Source: Streptomyces sp. NRRL F-5630 (GTDB lineage Bacteria > Actinomycetota > Actinomycetes > Streptomycetales > Streptomycetaceae). Taken from it: DNA of 41,319 bases. Made by a program: the position numbers and the translations under genes. Every line of letters starts with the position of its first letter. Positions within the stretch are counted from its first letter, which is position 1. Location: positions 1-41,319 of the forward strand of contig NZ_JOGO01000055.1 of the NCBI RefSeq assembly GCF_000719475.1, read 5' to 3'. Positions 1 through 8,033 of the stretch are shown here, in pieces. Under the pieces are notes generated by a model that did not search any database, was not told where the DNA came from, and saw only the letters and a program-made list of their open reading frames with translations.

Positions 1-924
1 ACCCCCGACGCCCCCTCCGCACCCCCCTTCCTCCTCACCACCGCCGCGGCCCTCCACGCCCTCCCGCGCCCCGCCGGGCGCCGCGCCCTCGTCATGACGA
101 TGGGCGCGCTCCACGAAGGCCACGCGAGCCTGATCCGCGAGGCCCGCGCGCTCGCCGGGCCCGAGGGCCAGGTCGTCGTCACCGTCTTCGTCAACCCGCT
201 GCAATTCGGCGCGGGCGAGGACCTCGACCGCTACCCGCGCACCCTCGAAGCCGACCTCGACATCGCGGGCTCCGCGGGCGCCGACCACGTCCTCGCCCCC
301 TCCGTCGACGAGGTCTACCCCGGCGGCGCGCCCGAGGTGCGGATCAGCGCGGGCCCCATGGGCGAGCGCCTCGAAGGGGCGAGCCGTCCGGGCCACTTCG
401 ACGGGATGCTGACCGTCGTCGGCAAGATGTTCCACCTCGTACGCCCCGACGTCGCCCTCTTCGGACAGAAGGACGCCCAGCAGCTCGCGCTCGTCCGCCG
501 CATGGTGCGCGACCTCGCCTTCGGCATCGAGATCGTCGCCGTGCCCACCGCGCGCGAGAGCGACGGACTCGCCCGCTCCAGCCGCAACCGCTACCTCTCC
601 GAGGACGAACGCCGCAGCGCGCTCGCGCTCTCGCGAGCGCTGTACGCGGGCCAGGACGCCGCCGCGCGCGGCGAGGACCCCGCCTCCGTACGCGCCGCCG
701 CGCGCCGGGTACTCGACGAGGCCGCGCACGGCGCGCCGCCCGTCGTCCTCGACTACCTCGCGCTCGTCGACCCCGCCGACTTCACAGAGATCACCGGCGC
801 GTTCCCCGCGGAAGCGGTCCTCGCCGTCGCGGCCCGCGTCGGCACGACCCGCCTCATCGACAACCTCCCGCTGGCCTCCGCCCCCGGGCCCGCACCCTCT
901 CCCGCCTCCGGAGCCAGACCATGA
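1..924 (+). CDS. panC: pantoate--beta-alanine ligase PanC (5' end outside window)
   Basis: Condenses pantoate with beta-alanine using ATP, the last step of pantothenate synthesis, in the cytosol. The reading frame is open from base 1, and the family's nucleotide-binding motif MGALHEGH (bases 100-123) sits about 35 residues into the visible part, so the true start lies a little upstream of the window. Further family signatures are FVNPLQFG, the pantoate-binding region around [10 protein letters not shown], and FGQKDAQQL, followed by SSRNRYLS. It ends with a Pro/Ala-rich tail. The stop overlaps the nadB start (ATGA), which indicates translational coupling, so pantothenate and NAD precursor synthesis are probably co-expressed. 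About 308 residues are visible, close to the full family length. Identification is firm; only the N-terminus is missing. Confidence 0.95.
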   Translation, partial: TPDAPSAPPFLLTTAAALHALPRPAGRRALVMTMGALHEGHASLIREARALAGPEGQVVVTVFVNPLQFGAGEDLDRYPRTLEADLDIAGSAGADHVLAPSVDEVYPGGAPEVRISAGPMGERLEGASRPGHFDGMLTVVGKMFHLVRPDVALFGQKDAQQLALVRRMVRDLAFGIEIVAVPTARESDGLARSSRNRYLSEDERRSALALSRALYAGQDAAARGEDPASVRAAARRVLDEAAHGAPPVVLDYLALVDPADFTEITGAFPAEAVLAVAARVGTTRLIDNLPLASAPGPAPSPASGARP

Positions 925-2693
925 GCAGCGAACAGCCCCCGATACCTCCCGAGACCCTGCGCCTCCCCGCTCCCGCCCCCGGCTGGCACCGCGAGGCCGA
1001 TGTCGTCGTGGTCGGCTCCGGCGTCGCCGGGCTCACCGTCGCGCTGCGCTGCCAGGCGGCCGGGCTGCGTACCGTCGTCGTCACCAAGGCGCGCCTGGAC
1101 GACGGCTCGACGCGCTGGGCGCAGGGCGGGATCGCCGCCGCGCTCGGCGAGGGCGACACGCCCGAGCAGCACTTCGACGACACGCTCGTCGCCGGGGTGG
1201 GGCTGTGCGACGCCGACGCCGTGCGCCTCCTGGTCACCGAGGGGCCGGACGCCGTGCGTCGCCTCATCGGCACGGGCGCGCGCTTCGACACCGAGGACAC
1301 CGAGGAGGGCGGTACGGAGATCGCCCTCACCCGTGAGGGGGGACACCACCGCCGCCGCATCGTCCACGCGGGCGGCGACGCGACCGGAGCCGAGGTCTCG
1401 CGCGCGCTCGTCGAAGCGGTACGCGCCCAGGCCATCCCGGCCATCGAGAACGCCCTCGCCCTCGACCTCCTCAAGGACGCCGGGGGCCGCACGGCGGGCA
1501 TCACGCTGCACGTCATGGGCGAGGGCCAGCACGACGGCGTCGGCGCCGTCCTCGCCCCCGCCGTCGTCCTCGCGACGGGCGGCATGGGACAGGTCTTCGC
1601 CGCCACGACGAACCCGCCGGTCTCGACCGGCGACGGCGTCGCCCTCGCGCTGCGCGCGGGCGCCGAGGTCAGCGACCTGGAGTTCGTCCAGTTCCACCCC
1701 ACCGTCCTCTTTCTCGGCCCCGGCGCCGAGGGCCAGCAGCCGCTGGTCTCGGAGGCGGTGCGCGGCGAGGGCGCCCACCTCGTCGACGCGGACGGCGTCC
1801 GCTTCATGACCGGGCAGCACGAACTCGGCGAACTCGCCCCCCGCGACGTCGTCGCCAAGGCCATCACCCGGCGGATGCGCGAGCAGGGCACGACGCACAT
1901 GTTCCTCGACGCCAGGCACTTCGGCGCTGACATGTGGGAGAACCGTTTCCCCACGATTCTCGCCGCCTGCCGCGCCCACGGCATCGACCCCGTCACCGCG
2001 CCCATCCCCGTCTCGCCCGCCGCGCACTACGCCTCGGGCGGCGTGCGCACCGACACCGCGGGGCGTACGACCGTGCCGGGGCTCTACGCCTGCGGGGAGG
2101 TCGCCTGCACCGGCGTCCACGGCGCCAACCGGCTCGCGTCCAACTCGCTCCTCGAAGGGCTCGTCTACGCGGAACGCATCGCCGCGCACCTCATCGCGGG
2201 CCACGCCACGGCGGCGGAACGTTCCGGCGCCGCGGACGACGGACGGCAGACCCTCCGCGAGCCGGTTCGCGAGCCGGCCAGTGAACCGGTCGGCGCCCCG
2301 GTCCGCGCCGAAGTCCTGCAAGCCGCGGAGGACCGTTTCGCCGTGCAGCGCGCGATGAGCGAGGGCGCGGGCGTGCTCCGCTCGGCCGCCTCGCTCCGCG
2401 GCGCCGCCGAAGCGCTCGACGCCCTGCGCGCCCGCGCCACCGACGCCAAGCCCGCCGAACCCGGCGTCGACACCTGGCAGGCCACCAACCTCCTCACCGT
2501 CGCCCGCGTCCTCACCGAGGCCGCGCTCGCGCGCGAGGAGACCCGCGGCTGCCACTGGCGCGAGGACCACCCCGAGCGCGACGAGCCCGCGGGCGCACGG
2601 CATATCGTCGTCACCCTGGACGCCTCGACGCACACCCCGCGCCTGCGCCCCACGAGCGGCACCACCTTCCCGCCGACCCGCCCGCACGACTGA
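921..2693 (+). CDS. nadB: L-aspartate oxidase NadB
   Basis: FAD enzyme that oxidises L-aspartate to iminoaspartate, the first step of de novo NAD synthesis; quinolinate synthase NadA, not in this window, would use the product. 590 residues. An N-terminal dinucleotide-binding motif ([17 protein letters not shown], about residues 28-45), the conserved [12 protein letters not shown] block, the arginine-rich [15 protein letters not shown] segment and FVQFHPT identify the succinate dehydrogenase/aspartate oxidase flavoprotein family. The C-terminal helical domain includes [12 protein letters not shown], typical of NadB. The start overlaps the panC stop, with GGAG seven bases upstream (910-913). 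The region around residues 430-460 carries a repetitive [16 protein letters not shown] linker that looks like a lineage-specific insertion. Confidence 0.95.
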   Translation: MSSEQPPIPPETLRLPAPAPGWHREADVVVVGSGVAGLTVALRCQAAGLRTVVVTKARLDDGSTRWAQGGIAAALGEGDTPEQHFDDTLVAGVGLCDADAVRLLVTEGPDAVRRLIGTGARFDTEDTEEGGTEIALTREGGHHRRRIVHAGGDATGAEVSRALVEAVRAQAIPAIENALALDLLKDAGGRTAGITLHVMGEGQHDGVGAVLAPAVVLATGGMGQVFAATTNPPVSTGDGVALALRAGAEVSDLEFVQFHPTVLFLGPGAEGQQPLVSEAVRGEGAHLVDADGVRFMTGQHELGELAPRDVVAKAITRRMREQGTTHMFLDARHFGADMWENRFPTILAACRAHGIDPVTAPIPVSPAAHYASGGVRTDTAGRTTVPGLYACGEVACTGVHGANRLASNSLLEGLVYAERIAAHLIAGHATAAERSGAADDGRQTLREPVREPASEPVGAPVRAEVLQAAEDRFAVQRAMSEGAGVLRSAASLRGAAEALDALRARATDAKPAEPGVDTWQATNLLTVARVLTEAALAREETRGCHWREDHPERDEPAGARHIVVTLDASTHTPRLRPTSGTTFPPTRPHD

Positions 2694-3019
2694 CCTCACC
2701 CACTCGTACGGGTGAGACGTCCGCCCGACCCGGGCGCCCCGCCCGCCCGTACCCGGTCCCGCGTTCCGTACGACTGTCGTACGTACCGGTCCGTACGCCC
2801 GCACGAGCAGCCGCCTGTCCGTGCGAGCGCGTACTGTCCGTACGCACGCACGTACCCGTACCGCCCGACGCGCCACGCCCGGCGCTCCGGGCGGTCACAC
2901 TCGTACGTACCGCACGACGCGCACCCCGGCCACCACCCGAGGCCACGCGCACCACCCGCGGGCGCGACCACGCCGCCCGCGGGACTCGTACCACCCGTAC
3001 CGCACCAGGAGCCCCGACC
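2694..3019. other. GTAC-rich spacer between nadB and nadC
   Basis: 326 bases without a credible gene between two genes of one pathway. GTAC occurs about fourteen times (for example near 2705, 2769, 2780, 2784, 2831, 2839, 2901, 2989), whereas base composition predicts about one. The longest open frames through it have no ribosome site and low third-position GC. It may hold the nadC promoter and an operator; nothing more can be assigned. Confidence 0.6.
2767..2783. promoter_or_regulatory. perfect 17-bp palindrome CGTACGAC-T-GTCGTACG
   Basis: Eight-base arms around a central T inside the GTAC-rich spacer, 237 bases before nadC. Its symmetry suits a dimeric repressor. A link to NAD control is inference from position only; the regulator is unknown. 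Confidence 0.4.
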
Positions 3020-4072
3020 GTGAGCACCAGCCCCGAGCAGCCCGAGCCGACCGAGCCCACCCCCGCAGCCGTGCTGCCGCTGCTGCCCGCGGACGACGCG
3101 GGCGCGAGCGGCGGCTGCGGCGCGGGCTGCGCCTGCGGCGGCCACGACGCCGAGGACCACGAGGACGACGAGGACGTCTGCGGCCTCGATCCCGCGCTCG
3201 CCGCGCTCCTCGCCGCCGGCGGCCTGGACCCCGTCCACGTCGAGGACGTCGCGTACCTGACCCTGGCCGAGGACCTGGACGGCGGCGAGGACGTCACCTC
3301 GCTCGCGACCGTCCCCGCCGACGCCGTCGCGACCGCCGACTTCACCGCGCGCGAGAACGGCGTCGTCGCCGGCCTGCACATCGCCGAGGCCGTCATCTCG
3401 CTCGTCGCGACGGAGGAGTTCGAGGTCGAGCGGCACGTCGCCGACGGCGACGCGGTGCACGCCGGGCAGAAGCTGCTCAGCGTCACGACCCGCACCCGCG
3501 ACCTGCTCACCGCCGAGCGCAGCGCCCTCAACCTGCTCAACCGGCTCTCCGGCATCGCGACGGCGACCCGCGCCTGGGCCGACGCGCTCACCGGGACGAA
3601 GGCCCGCGTCCGAGACACCCGCAAGACCACGCCCGGCCTGCGCGCCCTGGAGAAGTACGCCGTGCGCTGCGGCGGCGGCGTCAACCACCGCATGTCCCTC
3701 TCGGACGCCGCGCTCGTCAAGGACAACCACGTCGTGGCCGCTGGAGGCGTCGCCGCCGCCTTCGAGGCGGTGCGGAAGATGTTCCCCGGGCTGACCGTCG
3801 AGGTCGAGGTCGACACGATCCACCAGCTCCGCGAGGTCCTCGACGCCGGCGCCGACCTCGTCCTGCTCGACAACTTCACCCCCGCCGAGACCGAGGAGGC
3901 CGTCGCCCTCACCGCCGGGCGCGCTCTGCTCGAATCCTCGGGCCGCCTCACCCTCGACAACGCCCGCGCCTACGCCGGGACCGGTGTCGACTACCTCGCC
4001 GTGGGCGCGCTCACGCACTCCGCGCCGATCCTCGACATCGGCCTCGACCTGCGCGAGCCGGCCAACGGCTGA
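3020..4072 (+). CDS. nadC: nicotinate-nucleotide pyrophosphorylase (carboxylating) NadC
   Basis: Converts quinolinate and PRPP to nicotinate mononucleotide, CO2 and PPi, joining de novo synthesis to the NAD pathway. 350 residues. GTG start with AGGAG eight bases before it (3007-3011). The catalytic core begins near residue 56 (GLDPALAALL), and shows TARENGVVAG, SALNLLNRLSGIAT, the substrate-binding RDTRKTTPGLR, GGGVNHRMSLSD and the barrel-end segments VEVEVDT and VLLDNF. Ahead of the core is a roughly 55-residue extension rich in Cys and acid: Cys33, Cys37, Cys39, His42, His47 and Cys54. I recall a similar extension in other Streptomyces NadC proteins. It could bind a metal, but that is inference. 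Coding continues into coaX after 42 bases. Confidence 0.94.
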   Translation: MSTSPEQPEPTEPTPAAVLPLLPADDAGASGGCGAGCACGGHDAEDHEDDEDVCGLDPALAALLAAGGLDPVHVEDVAYLTLAEDLDGGEDVTSLATVPADAVATADFTARENGVVAGLHIAEAVISLVATEEFEVERHVADGDAVHAGQKLLSVTTRTRDLLTAERSALNLLNRLSGIATATRAWADALTGTKARVRDTRKTTPGLRALEKYAVRCGGGVNHRMSLSDAALVKDNHVVAAGGVAAAFEAVRKMFPGLTVEVEVDTIHQLREVLDAGADLVLLDNFTPAETEEAVALTAGRALLESSGRLTLDNARAYAGTGVDYLAVGALTHSAPILDIGLDLREPANG

Positions 4073-4114
4073 CCCCGCCCCCTTGCCCCCGCCTCCCCCC
4101 TCAGGACACTCGCG

Positions 4115-4912
4115 ATGCTGCTGACCATCGACGTCGGGAACACCCACACCGTGCTCGGTCTCTTCGACGGTGAGGAGATCGTCGAGCACTGGCGGATCTC
4201 CACGGACCCCCGCCGCACCGCCGACGAACTGGCGGTCCTCCTCCAGGGCCTCATGGGCACCCACCCGCTGCTCGGCATGGAACTCGGCGAGGGCATCGAC
4301 GGCATCGCGATCTGCTCCACGGTGCCCGCCGTGCTCCACGAACTGCGCGAGGTCAGCCGCAGGTACTACGGGGACGTCCCCGCGATCCTCGTGGAGCCCG
4401 GCGTGAAGACGGGCGTGCCGATCCTCATGGACAACCCCAAGGAGGTCGGCACGGACCGCATCATCAACGCCGTCGCCGCGCAGCACCTCTACGGAGGCCC
4501 CGCGATCGTCGTCGACTTCGGCACGGCGACGACCTTCGACGCGGTCTCCGCGCGCGGCGAGTACACCGGCGGCGTGATCGCCCCCGGCATCGAGATCTCG
4601 GTGGAGGCGCTCGGCCTGCGCGGCGCCCAGCTCCGCAAGATCGAGCTGGCCAGGCCGCGCAGCGTCATCGGCAAGAGCACCGTCGAGGCGATGCAGTCCG
4701 GCATCCTCTACGGCTTCGCCGGCCAGGTCGACGGCGTCGTCCAGCGCATGGCCCGCGAACTCGCCCCCGACCCCGCCGACGTCACCGTCATCGCCACGGG
4801 CGGCCTCGCCCCGATGGTCCTCGGCGAGGCCGCGGTCATCGACCACCACGAGCCCTGGCTGACGCTGATCGGGCTGCGGCTCGTGTACGAGAGGAACGCC
4901 GGGCGGCGGTGA
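4115..4912 (+). CDS. coaX: type III pantothenate kinase CoaX
   Basis: Phosphorylates pantothenate, the committing step of CoA synthesis, and so uses the product of panC three genes upstream. 265 residues, normal for type III enzymes. The ASKHA-fold phosphate loop is LLTIDVGNTHTVLGLF at the N-terminus; GTDRIINAVAA and DFGTATTFD (residues about 108 and 130) carry the family's catalytic and monovalent-cation residues, and GGVIAPGIEIS completes the pantothenate site. A short AGGA eight bases before the ATG serves as ribosome site. It is the last gene of the cofactor run; about 230 bases separate it from the next gene. Confidence 0.95.
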   Translation: MLLTIDVGNTHTVLGLFDGEEIVEHWRISTDPRRTADELAVLLQGLMGTHPLLGMELGEGIDGIAICSTVPAVLHELREVSRRYYGDVPAILVEPGVKTGVPILMDNPKEVGTDRIINAVAAQHLYGGPAIVVDFGTATTFDAVSARGEYTGGVIAPGIEISVEALGLRGAQLRKIELARPRSVIGKSTVEAMQSGILYGFAGQVDGVVQRMARELAPDPADVTVIATGGLAPMVLGEAAVIDHHEPWLTLIGLRLVYERNAGRR

Positions 4913-5134
4913 GATGAGGGGGTACGGGGCGGATCGCGGGGCGTAGGGGTACGGCGAGCGGGGGACGCCGGGACGGGGCGCGGCGTCAGCTCCTCCGGCC
5001 GCGCGCGCATGGCGCCTCCGCTGGTGCGCGGCGCACGCCCCCCGCTGGCGCGTGGCGCCTCTGACCGTGGGCGGCGTCCCCCCGCCCGCGAGACGCCACC
5101 GCCCCAATAACCACATTTTCGCCCGTTATGTGCG

Positions 5135-5140
5135 TATCGT
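5135..5140 (+). promoter_or_regulatory. -10 box TATCGT, leaderless promoter candidate
   Basis: TATCGT is followed by six bases and then the ATG at 5147. No ribosome site is present, so the transcript would start at or next to the start codon. No clear -35 box. Confidence 0.5.
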
Positions 5141-5146
5141 CCTTCC

Positions 5147-5836
5147 ATGCCCACGCCATACGGATCTTCCCGGGGCGGCATGGTCTTCGGCGCGGACGAA
5201 GTGCGCGTCGTGCGCCGTGCCCTCGCCCTCGCCCTGCTGCCAGGACCCGCCCGTGCGGACGATGTCCGCGACTGCCTCCGCCTCTCGCAGGCGGTCGACG
5301 CCGCCGTGGACGAGGCCGCGCGGCTGCGGGCCTTCCTCGTGGCCGACCTCGCGCGCTACCGCGCCGCCCTCCCCGGCAGCCTCGCCGGATTCCTCCCGCT
5401 CCTGGCCGAGGCGCTCGACGCCGGGTACCAGCCGGGCCCCGACGACCTCGCGGCCCTGCGCGCCCTGCGCCACGAACCCGCCGCCGCGCGCCTCCTCGTG
5501 CGCTGCCAGGCCCTCGCCGAGCAGGCGGTACGGGCCCGCCTCGCGGGCCGCGCCCTCGCCCCCGGCCCGCGTACCCCGCTGCGCGCCCTTCCCGGGGGCC
5601 GCGCGGCCGACGAGCCCGCGAAGCCGGCCCCCGCCAAGCCCGCCCCCGCGAAACCGGCGACCCCCGCCCGCAAGCCCGACCAGCCCGCCCGCCGCCCCGG
5701 CGCCGTCCCCACCCCCGCCGAGGTCTTCCCGCCCAAGCGCCGCCCTTCTCCTCCCGGCTCCCGGTACGCCTTCCTGGACCCGGACCTGAATGCGGACACC
5801 GCGGACACACCACCCCAGAAGCTCGCGGCCGGTTGA
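5147..5836 (+). CDS. conserved hypothetical protein with Lys-Pro-Ala linker
   Basis: 229 residues, function not recognised. Residues 1-140 are Leu/Ala/Arg-rich and probably all helical, without signal peptide or membrane segment. Residues about 155-205 form a disordered linker with the repeat KPAPA (KPAPAKPAPAKPATPA), encoded by 15-bp units at roughly 5628-5672. The C-terminus ends with GSRYAFLDPDLN, which looks like a short conserved docking segment. The start is chosen from the -10 box six bases upstream. I recall a similar gene after coaX in other Streptomyces, but no function is established. Confidence 0.75.
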   Translation: MPTPYGSSRGGMVFGADEVRVVRRALALALLPGPARADDVRDCLRLSQAVDAAVDEAARLRAFLVADLARYRAALPGSLAGFLPLLAEALDAGYQPGPDDLAALRALRHEPAAARLLVRCQALAEQAVRARLAGRALAPGPRTPLRALPGGRAADEPAKPAPAKPAPAKPATPARKPDQPARRPGAVPTPAEVFPPKRRPSPPGSRYAFLDPDLNADTADTPPQKLAAG

Positions 5837-5843
5837 GCCGGTC

Positions 5844-5849
5844 TACTCT
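5844..5849 (+). promoter_or_regulatory. -10 box TACTCT, leaderless promoter candidate
   Basis: Lies eight bases after the stop of the preceding gene and exactly six bases before the ATG at 5856. Confidence 0.45.
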
Positions 5850-5855
5850 GAGCCC

Positions 5856-6038
5856 ATGGACTACGTCTCCGCACTCGTGCCGCCCGTGGTGATGGCCGTC
5901 TTCTTCATCGGTCTCGTCAGGGTCATCGTCAAGACCCAGGGCGGCGCGGCCAAGAACAAGGAGGACGCCGCCGTCGACGCGGCGTTCGCCCGCGCCGAGA
6001 GCGGCCCCCGTACGGAGCACGGCGCCGCGCGCGACTGA
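5856..6038 (+). CDS. small single-span membrane protein
   Basis: 60 residues. The N-terminus is one hydrophobic segment (residues about 5-24, VSALVPPVVMAVFFIGLVRV), followed by a charged, probably cytosolic tail with GGAAKNKEDAAVDAAFARAE. A longer in-frame start at 5790 would overlap the previous gene, and the -10-like TACTCT supports the ATG at 5856. Function unknown; short proteins of this plan are common in Streptomyces. A strong hairpin terminator follows 31 bases after the stop. Confidence 0.7.
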   Translation: MDYVSALVPPVVMAVFFIGLVRVIVKTQGGAAKNKEDAAVDAAFARAESGPRTEHGAARD

Positions 6039-6069
6039 CGCCCCGCGCCTCGCGCGGCCGCCGTCACGA

Positions 6070-6121
6070 GGGGTGCGTGTCCCCGGACCCGTTGACGGGT
6101 TCCCGCCGGGACACGCACCCC
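6070..6121 (+). terminator. rho-independent-type terminator
   Basis: Perfect 14-bp arms, GGGGTGCGTGTCCC (6070-6083) and its complement (6108-6121), with a T run at 6122-6125. One of the few terminators here that also has a U tract. Confidence 0.85.
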
Positions 6122-6174
6122 TTTTGCCGTGTGGCGGCGGGAATTGCCGTGAATCGACGAGATGGTGACGCTTT

Positions 6175-6191
6175 GTGCACGTAGAGTGCAC
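6175..6191. promoter_or_regulatory. GTGCAC-gtaga-GTGCAC repeat over the blaI-type gene promoter
   Basis: Two copies of the self-complementary GTGCAC separated by five bases. The second overlaps a -10 box TAGAGT (6182-6187) that lies six bases before the GTG start at 6194. The position suits autorepression by the dimeric BlaI-family product; this is inference. Confidence 0.45.
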
Positions 6192-6193
6192 GC

Positions 6194-6865
6194 GTGGTCC
6201 GTCCTTTGGGAGAACTGGAAGACGCGGTGATGACCCGCGTATGGAAGTGGAACCGTCCGGTCACGGTCCGCGAAGTCCTGGAAGACCTGAAGCTGGAGCG
6301 TTCCATCGCTTATACGACCGTCATGACGGTCATGGACAACCTCCACCAGAAAGGCTGGGTCCGCCGCGAGTCGGAGGGCCGCGCCTACCGCTACGAGGCC
6401 GTCTCCACGCGCGACGCCTATGCGGCCTCCCTCATGAACGAGGACTGGGGCCGCAGCGACAACCGCGCCGCGGCGCTCGTCGCCTTCTTCCGCATGATGA
6501 GCGCCGACCAGCAGGAGGCGCTGCGCGACGCGGTGCGGATGGTGCAGGGACCTGAAGGGACAGCGCAGCGCCCTGCCGCGGAGGCCGCGCCCACCGGTGA
6601 GTCCGCGCCTTCCGCCGCGCCCGCGCCGCCCGCCCAGCCCCAGCCCGCCGACGGGTCCCAGCCTGCCGACGGGTCCCAGCCCGCCGGGTCTCCCGCCGAG
6701 CCCGAGCCCAAGTCCTCCGCCGAGCCCGAGCCCTCCGCAGAGCCGGACCCCTCCGCAGAGCCGGACCCCTCCGTCGAGTCCGAGCCCGACTCCCAGCCCC
6801 CCGCCGAGCCCGAGCCCCCCTTTCCCTCGGCACCCGGGACCGTGGGCGGTGACGGCGAGCGGTAG
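6194..6865 (+). CDS. BlaI/MecI/CopY-family transcriptional regulator with repetitive tail
   Basis: 223 residues. Residues 1-120 match the BlaI/MecI winged-helix repressor: LGELEDAVMTRVWKWNRPVTVREVLEDL, AYTTVMTVMDNLHQKGWVRR and a C-terminal dimerisation helix ending MSADQQEALRDAVR. This family usually represses beta-lactamase or metal-resistance genes and is cleaved by a BlaR-type protease, but no such partner lies beside it. From about residue 120 the protein is a disordered Pro/Glu/Ala/Ser tail built from six-residue repeats (QPADGS; SAEPDP). Family members usually stop near 125-130 residues, so the tail roughly doubles the protein. The GTG start is supported by a -10 box six bases upstream. 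Target unknown; autoregulation through GTGCAC sites is likely. Confidence 0.85.
   Translation: MVRPLGELEDAVMTRVWKWNRPVTVREVLEDLKLERSIAYTTVMTVMDNLHQKGWVRRESEGRAYRYEAVSTRDAYAASLMNEDWGRSDNRAAALVAFFRMMSADQQEALRDAVRMVQGPEGTAQRPAAEAAPTGESAPSAAPAPPAQPQPADGSQPADGSQPAGSPAEPEPKSSAEPEPSAEPDPSAEPDPSVESEPDSQPPAEPEPPFPSAPGTVGGDGER
6641..6676 (+). repeat. 18-bp tandem repeat, 2+ units, in the blaI-type tail
   Basis: Units CAGCCCGCCGACGGGTCC at 6641 and 6659 (one mismatch), then a partial third. Encodes QPADGS. Confidence 0.85.
6704..6775 (+). repeat. 18-bp tandem repeat, 4 units, in the blaI-type tail
   Basis: Units start at 6704, 6722, 6740 and 6758; the third is GAGCCGGACCCCTCCGCA. Encodes the EPxPSA/SAEPDP six-residue repeats. 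Confidence 0.85.
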
Positions 6866-6875
6866 CGTCGCGATC

Positions 6876-7424
6876 ATGTCCAGCGAAGCCGTACCGCCCG
6901 TCCCAGGCCCCCACCCCGCGCCCGCCGTCTCGGTGCGCCGCGCCCGTACCGCCGACGTGGCGGCCGTGCGCGCGCTGCTCGACCCCTACACGCGGCGCGG
7001 CATCCTGCTCGACAAAGCGACCGTGACCCTTTACGAGGACATCCAGGAGTTCTGGGTCGCGGAACGCGACGACAACGCGGAGGTCGTCGGCTGCGGGGCG
7101 CTGCACATCATGTGGGAGGACCTCGCCGAAGTCCGTACGCTCGCCGTCGACCCCGCGCTCAAGGGCGCGGGAGTGGGTCATCTCCTGCTGGAGAAGCTCC
7201 TCCACACCGCGCGCTGGATCGGGGTCCGGAGAGTTTTCTGCCTCACCTTCGAAGTGAACTTCTTCGCCAAGCACGGCTTCGTCGAGATCGGCGAGACCCC
7301 CGTCGACACCGAGGTCTACAGCGAACTGCTGCGTTCCCCGGACGAGGGCGTCGCCGAGTTCCTCGACCTCGAACGAGTGAAACCCAACACCTTGGGCAAC
7401 TACCGGATGCTGCTGCATCTCTGA
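6876..7424 (+). CDS. amino-acid N-acetyltransferase, ArgA-like GNAT
   Basis: 182 residues of a single GNAT domain resembling the short actinobacterial N-acetylglutamate synthases (as in Mycobacterium Rv2747), which acetylate glutamate or glutamine with acetyl-CoA for arginine synthesis. Visible features are RRARTADVAAVRALLDPY, the GCGALHIMW strand, AEVRTLAVDP with the acetyl-CoA loop GAGVGHLLLEKLL, and FFAKHGF before the end. The ATG at 6876 follows a -10 box TAGCGT by seven bases. It begins 10 bases after the blaI-type stop but has its own promoter signal. It lies 0.6 kb before lsr2, as I recall for other Streptomyces. Substrate is inferred from family only. Confidence 0.85.
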   Translation: MSSEAVPPVPGPHPAPAVSVRRARTADVAAVRALLDPYTRRGILLDKATVTLYEDIQEFWVAERDDNAEVVGCGALHIMWEDLAEVRTLAVDPALKGAGVGHLLLEKLLHTARWIGVRRVFCLTFEVNFFAKHGFVEIGETPVDTEVYSELLRSPDEGVAEFLDLERVKPNTLGNYRMLLHL

Positions 7425-7645
7425 ACGCGCCGGGTCTTCCCGCCATCCTCATCCGCTGGACGTCCCGTTCTCCGCGTGCCGCGCATCCCGCGTTTTCCGT
7501 ACGAACAGTGCGCGCGCGGGGACGCGGCGCAGTCGCCGCGCCCTCTGACGTGCGAGGAAGGGGGACGCCGCTGCTCGTACCCTCGCCCTTCGCGCGGGTC
7601 CTGGCGGGCACGCGATAGACGCGGCTTTGCCTGCGCCTCGGGCTT

Positions 7646-7753
7646 GTCTATCGGTACGCCTATCACTCCGCCTATGGCCGCGCGTATGCCCACCCCTATG
7701 CCCGGAGCTATGCCCCGCCGTAAGCCCAGCCCTATGCCCGCACGTATGCCAAA
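7646..7753. repeat. degenerate 12-bp tandem array, nine units, upstream of lsr2
   Basis: Successive 12-base units follow the pattern SSTATGCCCNNN, for example CCTATGCCCGGA (7694), CCTATGCCCGCA (7730) and CGTATGCCCACC (7682). The TAT step recurs every 12 bases for 108 bases. Units are too short and too tightly packed for CRISPR. Function unknown. Confidence 0.8.
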
Positions 7754-7972
7754 GGGAGGCGCTGGCCAAAGCTTGTCCCGCCTTCCGGCCCCTTGCCGTC
7801 CCTTCGGCGTCCGTTCCCCGGGGTCTTCCCCTCCTCTTCCCGTGCTGTTTGGGGACGGCAATCCCGGCCCATTCCGCGGCCCCGGACCTGCTGTGGCCTA
7901 TGTCCGAAACGCGCATGTTTCCCGTGCGTCGGCTCTGCGCAGTCTCTCCTCAGCATCTCCGAGGGGTTTGTG

Positions 7973-8002
7973 TTTTCCCGGAAAAAGCGGTTTGCTTTCC
8001 GG
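7973..8002. promoter_or_regulatory. AT-rich inverted repeats before lsr2
   Basis: TTTTCC/GGAAAA flank a central C at 7973-7985, and CCGGAAA (7978-7984) is complementary to TTTCCGG (7996-8002). Lsr2 prefers AT-rich DNA, so self-binding is possible, or an RNA hairpin; both are inference. Confidence 0.35.
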
Positions 8003-8033
8003 CGTACTGCATTTAGGGATGAAAGGAAATCCA

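Larger units (their letters stand above)
7425..8033. other. 609-base region upstream of lsr2
   Basis: No gene is supported. It holds a nine-unit 12-bp array (7646-7753), a locally AT-richer segment from about 7900, and inverted repeats just before the lsr2 start. An open frame from 7476 runs in frame into lsr2, but its codons lack the usual G/C third positions, so it is not taken as an N-terminal extension. Confidence 0.6.

Noticed and set aside
2696..5116. An 806-codon minus-strand open frame opposite nadC and coaX
   Set aside because: Antisense shadow of two firm genes; no ribosome site or recognisable domain.
7646..7753. CRISPR array
   Set aside because: Units are 12 bases, degenerate and without spacers; no cas genes are present.
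7476..8033. In-frame 5' extension of lsr2 through the 12-bp array
   Set aside because: Codons have weak third-position GC, the family starts at the Ala-Gln-Lys-Val segment, and a ribosome site precedes GTG 8034.
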